Of a DNA stretch of 47,773 nt, positions 41,292 to 47,773 are shown piece after piece (position 1 is the stretch's first letter; each line of letters begins with the position of its first letter). Made by a program: the position numbers and the translations under genes. The stretch is from Symbiodinium natans. Taxonomy: Eukaryota > Sar > Dinophyceae > Suessiales > Symbiodiniaceae. The stretch is from NCBI GenBank assembly GCA_905221605.1, contig CAJNDS010000880.1, forward strand, positions 7,501 to 55,273, written 5' to 3'. The notes beneath the pieces are model-generated. The model made no database searches. It worked only from the letters and a program-made list of their open reading frames with translations, and was not told the origin of the DNA.

Positions 41292-44200
41292 TCAATCAGA
41301 AGAGTCTGTGGAGGACAAGCCATCTCTGTCACGCCTCTCAAGGTGAGAGCCTAGGAGGCCATAAAATCGTGATTGAACCGCTTCAGGATATTCTTGTACG
41401 TCAAACACGTATCCTGCACGCCAGTAGCAGTACAAGATGTTCGCTCGGTGAGGGATACCTGGATGCAAAGGCCACGGCACCGTTTCGGCGCTGACTGCCT
41501 GATCCTGCACTGTCTTTCTACTTCTGCACACACGAAGAGATAAGGCACGAACGATTTCCCAGATTCCAATCACGCAGGCAACCCACAGCCACCAGTCCCA
41601 GCTCCCGGCTTCTTCAGAGCTAGACCCTTGCTCATCCTCCAGACACACATCGCCAACCCCAGTGGAGCTACCAGTCGGTTCATCCCACCTACCGAAAGAA
41701 ACCGGTTCATCCCCATAGGTTACTACCTCTGCAGAACTAGGAAGAATGCCGCCCAGGACTAACCAGAGAACATAGAGAAGTACGACCCAGCGCCTATCAC
41801 TCCTTGGCCGCACACCCCAAATCCTCCCAAAAGTCCCTGCAAAATCCCCCTTACTCCTACACCAAAGCAGCAAGAACCAACACGCCACAAAACTAACGCT
41901 CCACAACTGAACGAATGCCCCAACAAGAGATAAACCGACCCCGACCCCGACGACCCAAACCACACTTTGCGAACCCTGAACTTGAGTGGAACTCTGACTT
42001 TCTTGATTGCTGGTCTGTGCCAGCATTGCATGAAACGACGTCCATTCACCCTCATTCAGCCCGGTAACAATAGTCTCAACCTCAGCCTGGGACCATCCCT
42101 GAAGCGCTATACTAACCTCGTCGTCAGCATAGGTCCCTATTAGCACTTCATGCCCAGCTCGGAAGTTCACTCCTAAAGGTTGTGGCTCGTCTGCCTGGGC
42201 AAGTCTGGCCTCGGCATCATGAATAACCCATACTTCTTCATCGACAGCAGCATCTCCGCTAGACACAGAAAATATCGACGGCTCAGTTGTCGAATCTCCG
42301 CTTTCGCTTTCAGAAGAAGACCACCCTTCCCCAAGGAAAAATTGACCTTCTACAGGAACCCGGGGACTTACAGCTCTATGGGGCCTATCATCTGGAGTAG
42401 GGTCATCTTCTAAGTCAAGGAGATTCAGCACGGAAATGGATGGAGACTGCGCAGTGACAATCTCTTCGGACTCAGGCTGGCCGTTCAACGGCGCGTGAGG
42501 GAATGCCGCCCGTACGTCGGCGCTCGAAGCTGCCAAACCCCGGTAAGCGGCAAGGCTTAATGCCGTTCTTACAGTCAAGCTTTCAACACCACTCGGAGGA
42601 ACCTGCAGACTGCGACTGCCCCCCCCAATCTGCACATCGAGACTTGGAGGAACCTGCTGACTGCTACTGCTCCCCCCAATCTGCACACCGAGACTTGGAG
42701 GAACCTGCTGACTGCTACTGCTCCCCCCAATCTGCACATCGGGACTTGGAGGAACCTGCTGACTGCTACTGCTCCCCCCAATCTGCACATCGGGACTTGG
42801 AGGAACCTGCTGACTGCTATTGCTCCCCCCAATCTGCACATCGGGACTTGGAGGAACCTGCTGACTGCTATTGCTCCCCCCAATCTGCACATCGGGAGTT
42901 GGAGGAACCTGCTGACTGCTGCGCTCCCGTTCCTGAAGTTTGCGCTGCGCCTCCAGCAATTCAGTTTCAGAGAACTGTTCAGACCCATCACCTTCAGAAC
43001 CAGCCCTACTTTCAACTTCAGAAGCCAGGGAAACCTCATTTCCAACCCCGAAGTCCTGTTGAGCCTCGGCAGCAAACTCCAAACCCCCAAGACTGACAGC
43101 ATCGCCTACTAATTCCCGCAACTGTTCCCCCCGCCAAAAGCCTCTGAAACCTAAACCAAGGAACCACTGAGCCCAAGCAAGCAAAACCAAACCCACCAAA
43201 ACTCCGAAGAACCAAAGAATCCATTCAATCCTTTCTTCAACTCGCAATGCCGGTTGAGCTCGGACACCAGACAACACAGCAACCAATGCAAGACCCGCTA
43301 AGGTCCGGGGAGAGACAGATCCCTGGGATCCGAAGCTGGAAGACAACCTGCTGACTGTACGGATCGAATCATCTGCCCCAGCTGGCGAAAGTCTCATTCG
43401 CATATTCATTAGTTCCGCAAGCTGAAGAATCCTAGCTCGAGACAGTGGTTTCGTAGCTATATCTGCGAGCTGAATCGATCCTGGAACATAGGTGACTACT
43501 AGAGATCCCGCATCTATACGTTCACGCCCAGCTGCAGCTCTCATGCGAAGATGTCGATTACGCCACCCGAGACTTCCAACAGCAAACGACCTTACCGCTG
43601 CCTGGTTATCACACAAGGCAGAGACCGTGATGTCGGACTCGATCATTTCCTCAATGATGCCCCCAATTGATTCTGCAGCAACTATTCCGGCGGTGACTGC
43701 AACTAGCTCTGCCTCCGTAGAGGACAGAGTCACAAACGGTTGACGACAGGATTCCCAGCATAACACATTTCCTCCCCATAGGATGACCATCGCTTGGCAA
43801 GATCGCCCCCCGTTAGGGGCATGGGAAGCGTCGGTGTACAACTCCAGAGTATTTAAAGTTCGAGGAACCGGAGCGTCAAGCCAGGAATTGTCGCTTGGCT
43901 TCTGGTATTCCAGCCACAGGTCCGCCGTACCATACAAGTAGCGCAGGATTTGATGCCCGCTCTCAATCACAATGCTTGGCGCCTTCACAGCATATTGCCC
44001 AAGTTTACTGACAGCAAAAGCAATATCGGGTCTGGTTTTCGACGAAGCCCAAAGCAAAGCACCTGTCAGGGCTTGCGCCTTCCGGACAGTCTCCAACTGC
44101 ACCTGTTGCTCATTTTCCGGATCAGTCCAATTACTCAAGGGCGCACTTGCACTGCTTGTGACGTCGTATCTTGCAAAAAGCTCCTGCAAATAGGAAACCT

Positions 44201-47200
44201 GCGATATGCGATACCCTCCTCGTTGTAGGGCCTGGATTTCCAACCCACAGAACTTAGTGGCAGCCTCCTCCCGAATCCACTCGGGTTCCGAAAGCTTCCA
44301 CAGCTTCTGTATTTCATCGAAAAGGGCACTAAGGATCACCGATGAAGCGAAACCCAAAAGATCGTCAACGTAAATGATCAAGATGCCATGCCAACGCTCA
44401 GTGTCATCCTCGGCAATCTCGCTTTTAGTGATGAACCAAAGCGAATCATCACTGACACCCTGCTGCAAGGCATACCATGCACCGTCACACTGAAAGGTCA
44501 GCACCCGCAATGACTTATCTCGGAACCGGGCCCAAGCCAAGGGAGCTTGTCGTAACCCATACAGTGCTTTACGCACGCGCCATCGATGATTCGGGGAAAG
44601 AATTTTCATGTCTACAAGAATAGATGGAGGCCTGACAACGATAATTTCTTCGGACTCAAGCTCGCCGTCCAACGGCGCGTGAAGGAAGGCCGTCCTTATG
44701 TCGGCGCTCAAAGCTGCCCAACCACGGTAAGCAGCAAAACCTAATGCCGTTCTGACAGTCAAGCTTTCAACGCCACTCGCATAAAGGTTGTTGGAATCAG
44801 GAGAGCCAGTGGGGATGTAGTTCCCACACGCGACACACCTGAATCGGCGTTTCCCAACACCAGCCTTCCTGGTTAGGACTGCCTTTCCTGGAACCTGGGT
44901 TACCCTTTTTCCTTCTTGAATCAACCGCTCAATGTCCGACACGACAATGCGCTCAACAGCCTCATTCGTTTGTTCCAAAGAGACAACTTCCTCAGTAGCC
45001 GAAGGTATCCATAGCACCAATTCACCCTTTGCCTCAGCTAAGCTTACTGTCCTCGTTTGGAGAAAAGCTTCGGCAGGGCTGGTTTGGTCTTCCGGGTTCA
45101 GAGGAACATCCTGATTCAAAGCCTTTAACATACTCCCAGAATTCCTGACAAAGTCATCCCACAGAAGTCCCTCATACCACTCGCGCTGGCATTCAACCGA
45201 CTTCAAGGTCCGAATCAATTCGTAGCCTACATCATCATTTCCAAAACAGCTAAGCTCCTTCACAAGGGCTTTACACGCCAAAGCTGAGGACAGGTGATTT
45301 CTTAAAACGTGCTCACGCCAACCAGGCTTCAACACTTCACAGGGAAACTCAACTTCCCAAAGCCCCTCAGAGGTCAAGTCCTCATCACCCTCAGCATTAA
45401 ACTTTGAAATCGAAGCACGCTCTGCAGCGAAAAGGTGATCCAACCCTTTAGAATCGAACCCCAAGCTCTCAAGCTCACGAGCGTATTCGTTCAGAATCTT
45501 CCATGTACCCCGAGGAGCATAGGCAGCAATCACCCACCTATCCTTGCCACACCAAGGTTCAGCGCAATGCCACAATTGACCACTAAAGGTGCACGGGTTA
45601 TCATGAATATCCCTGACAAAACCAGCCCTTAAGTCACCCCCCGGCAACTGTCTTAAAACAGGACCCTGGCCATCGGAACTTTCAACCCACAAGCCACCTC
45701 CTTGAAACTCCCCAAGAGCAATCACCCAAACCGGTACCACTCTTTCATTTCTAGCATCCTGGTGCAAAGGGGTAGAGGTGTTACGAGTAAGGTACAGGGT
45801 AGTGTAAGGATGTTCGCAACCCTGAGCTCGAACAAACTTGTTCAAGTAACGCACAAGATCCCCATGATCCTTGGCGAACCTCGACACGCCTTGAAAACCC
45901 CCCTGATTGTACAACCCCATCACAGCACACCTACCTTTTCCACCCAATACCCTTCGATTTGGAGGAGGAAGCTTGTCAGCACACCTTCTAAGCACCTCTA
46001 ATGCCTCAACCGTGCTGTAGTCACCAGTCTCAAGCTTATTTCCCAGCCAAACACCAGAATCTCCAAAGAGAAGCTTCACGGTCGTACCATCAACCTGGAG
46101 TTCTTGAAACCCTTCCTCATCCGTAGTTACACCAAGATCCCCATCTGAAGCCTCTTCGGAAAGACTGGAAGACCCTGATTCAAGCCCGGTCTCAAACTTC
46201 GGCCCCTCAGAACTTTCGAAATCTCTCAAACACCCAACGCACTCCCCCCCAGGTGCAAACCTGGCAACAGAAGAGCGGCCGGTTGGCCATCTGGCGCTCT
46301 TAGCAGCCACAGCCCGAACAGCAAAACCCGGCGGGGTTTTGGTAGTCAAACGAAACTTGGGTTTCGGGACTGTCAAAGGATCAACAGGGTAGACAGTGTT
46401 GGTTAGCAAAACACGCTGCTCGGACCCATCCTGGATTAACACCAGGTGCCCACCAGCACAATCAGTTGCAACCCCCAGGTACTTGCCCGGAACAGTTCGT
46501 GTCTCCCAATGCTTCTTATGACCCGACTTCAAACGCTTTCGCGCATGCAACCATACCCCAAACGGTAAAAGGACAGCCTGTCCCACACCCAAAGCCTCAG
46601 CCATTTGCACAAAGTGTCTTTGCGAAGCATGAAGAATAGCAAATGGCCAAAACTCGATTGGCAGATCGGCAACGCGAAGGAGTTTCCTGGCATCTTGCTT
46701 CAACCGCTGGACACTGACCTCTGCCTTATTTCCAGCAGGATCCTCTCCTGCGGTAAATGAGGCACGAATGCCGCGTTCTCGAAGCCACTGAATCAAAGCA
46801 TGGCTCCTCAGCTCTTTAGCACGGTCTGCGAAGTAGCGGTGAACAGGGTACCCAAACGACTCCAACCTGTTGACCAGAGCTTGAACCTGTCCCATGACTT
46901 CAGAGCCACGCTTGGTGCGCAACGGAATCCCAAGAAAAAGGGTTTTCGTGACGACTTTCGGCTCCTCTTCTGCCCCGTCTGCAGCGTTCCCCGGTAAATC
47001 AGGGCCAGGAGCCTTTCTTTCTGCAAACTCAGCTCCGTCTTGTAACGGATCAACCCTAGGGAACGTCTTGCCTCTTACCCTACGGAACAAGGCCTTACTA
47101 GAGAACCCTCCAGCAATCTGCTCATGTACCCCGTCCAGCCACTCAGAGCAATCCTCAGACGCCTCATCGGCTATAGGTCCTACCCCTGCAGCTTCTTGCT

Positions 47201-47773
47201 CACACTCAGAAGGACAATACTCAGCTAGATCATCAGGAGGACTCAAATCAGGTCGCAACTCGGGACTCAAGGGTATCGAGTACGCTGCAGCAATGAAGTA
47301 CTTATAGCCACGTCCACGATCCCTGCCAGACGCAATCGGGTCAAAACTGCGACCATCCTTGAACGGTCCAGCAATGTCGACACTCAAAGAGTACAAGGTG
47401 GTGATCCGAGATCGCCAATGACTCCGCTGGCGACCTTGAGCAGCTATGCAGTCACCACACCCCCTCCTAAAAGGGATATGATCGTTGGCCCTATGCCTAC
47501 GAAGACTCTCCTCTTCGGTTAGCTTCGCCAACAAAGCTCGGCGCTCACTCAGGTCCCCAACTTCAAGCCTACTACGTCGGCACTTCTCCCAAGCATTTTT
47601 AACACACCCAATCAAACCTGGAGCCCAAACCCGACTCCCATTGATCCTCGAAGACTCAGGCATTTGAATATGTTCCGGAACCCGCAGGGCATGTAGGCTC
47701 TCGAACACATCCCACGAAGAGGTCACAAGGACAGTGGAATCCCGCGCCAAATTTCCCAGACATCCCTGATCAA
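41292..47773 (-). CDS. Ty1/Copia-class retrotransposon polyprotein, 5' partial
   Basis: Pol polyprotein of an LTR retrotransposon; it integrates, copies and degrades the element's RNA inside particles. Residues are numbered from the TTG at 47748-47750, which is not a start: the frame stays open to the window edge. Seen: zinc motif H86-x4-H91-x6-C98-x2-C101; integrase D125 (SVDIAGPF), D309 (YFADRAKEL), E344; 2OG-oxygenase-like domain about 647-748; RT with D1017 (SADIRTAFL), ALYGLRQAP, and Y1127-VDD; RNase H D1307, E1346, D1381, D1430 (LADIATKPL). A roughly 715-residue tail follows RNase H, whereas Copia Pol normally ends there. Gag and protease must lie outside the window. No stop or frameshift interrupts over 2150 codons, so the copy is recent or selected. 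Stop TGA at 41292-41294. Confidence 0.96.
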   Translation of the reverse strand, partial: DQGCLGNLARDSTVLVTSSWDVFESLHALRVPEHIQMPESSRINGSRVWAPGLIGCVKNAWEKCRRSRLEVGDLSERRALLAKLTEEESLRRHRANDHIPFRRGCGDCIAAQGRQRSHWRSRITTLYSLSVDIAGPFKDGRSFDPIASGRDRGRGYKYFIAAAYSIPLSPELRPDLSPPDDLAEYCPSECEQEAAGVGPIADEASEDCSEWLDGVHEQIAGGFSSKALFRRVRGKTFPRVDPLQDGAEFAERKAPGPDLPGNAADGAEEEPKVVTKTLFLGIPLRTKRGSEVMGQVQALVNRLESFGYPVHRYFADRAKELRSHALIQWLRERGIRASFTAGEDPAGNKAEVSVQRLKQDARKLLRVADLPIEFWPFAILHASQRHFVQMAEALGVGQAVLLPFGVWLHARKRLKSGHKKHWETRTVPGKYLGVATDCAGGHLVLIQDGSEQRVLLTNTVYPVDPLTVPKPKFRLTTKTPPGFAVRAVAAKSARWPTGRSSVARFAPGGECVGCLRDFESSEGPKFETGLESGSSSLSEEASDGDLGVTTDEEGFQELQVDGTTVKLLFGDSGVWLGNKLETGDYSTVEALEVLRRCADKLPPPNRRVLGGKGRCAVMGLYNQGGFQGVSRFAKDHGDLVRYLNKFVRAQGCEHPYTTLYLTRNTSTPLHQDARNERVVPVWVIALGEFQGGGLWVESSDGQGPVLRQLPGGDLRAGFVRDIHDNPCTFSGQLWHCAEPWCGKDRWVIAAYAPRGTWKILNEYARELESLGFDSKGLDHLFAAERASISKFNAEGDEDLTSEGLWEVEFPCEVLKPGWREHVLRNHLSSALACKALVKELSCFGNDDVGYELIRTLKSVECQREWYEGLLWDDFVRNSGSMLKALNQDVPLNPEDQTSPAEAFLQTRTVSLAEAKGELVLWIPSATEEVVSLEQTNEAVERIVVSDIERLIQEGKRVTQVPGKAVLTRKAGVGKRRFRCVACGNYIPTGSPDSNNLYASGVESLTVRTALGFAAYRGWAALSADIRTAFLHAPLDGELESEEIIVVRPPSILVDMKILSPNHRWRVRKALYGLRQAPLAWARFRDKSLRVLTFQCDGAWYALQQGVSDDSLWFITKSEIAEDDTERWHGILIIYVDDLLGFASSVILSALFDEIQKLWKLSEPEWIREEAATKFCGLEIQALQRGGYRISQVSYLQELFARYDVTSSASAPLSNWTDPENEQQVQLETVRKAQALTGALLWASSKTRPDIAFAVSKLGQYAVKAPSIVIESGHQILRYLYGTADLWLEYQKPSDNSWLDAPVPRTLNTLELYTDASHAPNGGRSCQAMVILWGGNVLCWESCRQPFVTLSSTEAELVAVTAGIVAAESIGGIIEEMIESDITVSALCDNQAAVRSFAVGSLGWRNRHLRMRAAAGRERIDAGSLVVTYVPGSIQLADIATKPLSRARILQLAELMNMRMRLSPAGADDSIRTVSRLSSSFGSQGSVSPRTLAGLALVAVLSGVRAQPALRVEERIEWILWFFGVLVGLVLLAWAQWFLGLGFRGFWRGEQLRELVGDAVSLGGLEFAAEAQQDFGVGNEVSLASEVESRAGSEGDGSEQFSETELLEAQRKLQERERSSQQVPPTPDVQIGGSNSSQQVPPSPDVQIGGSNSSQQVPPSPDVQIGGSSSSQQVPPSPDVQIGGSSSSQQVPPSLGVQIGGSSSSQQVPPSLDVQIGGGSRSLQVPPSGVESLTVRTALSLAAYRGLAASSADVRAAFPHAPLNGQPESEEIVTAQSPSISVLNLLDLEDDPTPDDRPHRAVSPRVPVEGQFFLGEGWSSSESESGDSTTEPSIFSVSSGDAAVDEEVWVIHDAEARLAQADEPQPLGVNFRAGHEVLIGTYADDEVSIALQGWSQAEVETIVTGLNEGEWTSFHAMLAQTSNQESQSSTQVQGSQSVVWVVGVGVGLSLVGAFVQLWSVSFVACWFLLLWCRSKGDFAGTFGRIWGVRPRSDRRWVVLLYVLWLVLGGILPSSAEVVTYGDEPVSFGRWDEPTGSSTGVGDVCLEDEQGSSSEEAGSWDWWLWVACVIGIWEIVRALSLRVCRSRKTVQDQAVSAETVPWPLHPGIPHRANILYCYWRAGYVFDVQEYPEAVQSRFYGLLGSHLERRDRDGLSSTDSSD
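41295..42429 (-). other. C-terminal extension, distal part, with hydrophobic segments
   Basis: The tail after RNase H has strongly hydrophobic runs: TLAGLALVAVLSGVRAQPA (about 1483-1501) and WILWFFGVLVGLVLLAWAQW (1510-1529), encoded upstream of this stretch. Inside this stretch are VVWVVGVGVGLSLVGAFVQL (about 1932), VVLLYVLWLVLGGILPSSA (about 1988) and WWLWVACVIGIWEIVRA (about 2048). Acidic, Ser-rich stretches separate them. Looks like a multi-pass or env-like membrane region; no known family recognised. Confidence 0.6.
42430..42595 (-). repeat. In-frame duplicate of part of the RT domain
   Basis: Reads SGVESLTVRTALSLAAYRG then LAASSADVRAAFPHAPLNG, against SGVESLTVRTALGFAAYRG and WAALSADIRTAFLHAPLDG in the RT at 44611-44779. 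A hand alignment of 132 bp gave about 17 differences (about 87% identity). The catalytic Asp is kept (D1745), but the rest of RT is absent. It begins exactly where the seventh 17-residue repeat breaks off. Confidence 0.93.
42596..42920 (-). repeat. 51-bp tandem repeat encoding a 17-residue unit
   Basis: Six full copies and a partial seventh of SSQQVPPSPDVQIGGSN, with P/L and N/S changes between copies. It lies in the C-terminal extension of the polyprotein and keeps frame. The + strand and the other minus frame also stay open through it, which explains the 175- and 197-residue shadow ORFs. Confidence 0.95.
44151..44798 (-). other. Reverse transcriptase domain
   Basis: Residues about 985-1200. 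It opens with RFRCVACGNYIPTG and YASGVESLTVRTAL, then SADIRTAFLHAPL (first catalytic Asp), ALYGLRQAPLAWARF, and IIYVDDLLGF with the two further aspartates. All catalytic residues are present. Confidence 0.95.
45507..45812 (-). other. 2OG-Fe(II) oxygenase-like domain (TET/JBP-like) inside Pol
   Basis: Between integrase and RT, residues about 647-748 contain LYLTRNTSTPLHQDARN (H663-x-D665), then ALGEFQGGGLWVESS, then SGQLWHCAEPWCGKDRW (H728, R738). HxD, a distal His about 60 residues on and a following Arg are the iron- and 2-oxoglutarate-binding pattern of the double-stranded beta-helix dioxygenases; the HxDxxN and GGxL pattern is closest in my judgement to the TET/JBP group that oxidises thymine or 5-methylcytosine. 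Assignment is by motif only. Confidence 0.6.

Noticed and set aside
40910-41494. 194-residue + strand ORF overlapping the polyprotein end
   Set aside because: Starts at GTG, lies antisense to the 3' UTR and the last codons of the retroelement, and has no motif.
42503-43102. 197-residue + ORF and 175-residue - ORF with repeats
   Set aside because: Shadow frames of the 51-bp repeat within the polyprotein; 51 is a multiple of 3, so all frames stay open.

Overview
The window looks like nuclear DNA of a dinoflagellate, probably of the Symbiodiniaceae/Suessiales type. Three things point there: plant-type telomere repeats (TTTAGGG/CCCTAAA) spread through non-coding DNA in both orientations, tiny exons in long introns that use GT, GC and GA donors but nearly always an AG|G acceptor, and a Copia-class polyprotein with dinoflagellate-style reverse transcriptase motifs. 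Long open reading frames are misleading here. In the first 26 kb almost none of them is real, and the genes are cut into exons of 23-95 nt.

Region 1 (1-about 12550, + strand) holds the downstream part of a Gfo/Idh/MocA oxidoreductase, best read as a myo-inositol 2-dehydrogenase (IolG-like). I reconstruct 18 exons. The N-terminal Rossmann glycine motif lies left of the window. Region 2 (13643-25994, + strand) holds a myo-inositol oxygenase (MIOX) in 14 exons, ending in the family's usual C-terminus and keeping all six iron ligands. Both enzymes act on myo-inositol and they sit head to tail, so this is either a two-gene inositol-catabolism cluster or one fused bifunctional gene (the reading frame is compatible with fusion).

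The introns are packed with telomere-like arrays, variant arrays, minisatellites, homopolymers and about 100-bp foldback elements of several families, sometimes nested. One intron (8064-8254) is itself bounded by inverted repeats and a GACC duplication, as expected for an introner. Two telomere-like insertions downstream are flanked by 19- and 22-bp direct duplications, as expected for repair-associated insertion.

Region 3 (25995-40726) has the same repeat texture. It contains scattered + strand exon-like segments that I cannot assign, plus a few 300-800 bp non-repetitive stretches with no recognisable gene.

Region 4 (40727-47773, - strand) is the 3' part of a Ty1/Copia-class LTR retrotransposon, open for more than 2150 codons and running off the right edge. 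Domain order is integrase, a 2OG-Fe(II) oxygenase-like domain resembling TET/JBP, reverse transcriptase, RNase H, then a roughly 700-residue C-terminal extension with hydrophobic segments, a 17-residue tandem repeat and an in-frame duplicated piece of the element's own reverse transcriptase. A candidate short 3' LTR with a polypurine tract lies at the junction with telomere-like DNA.
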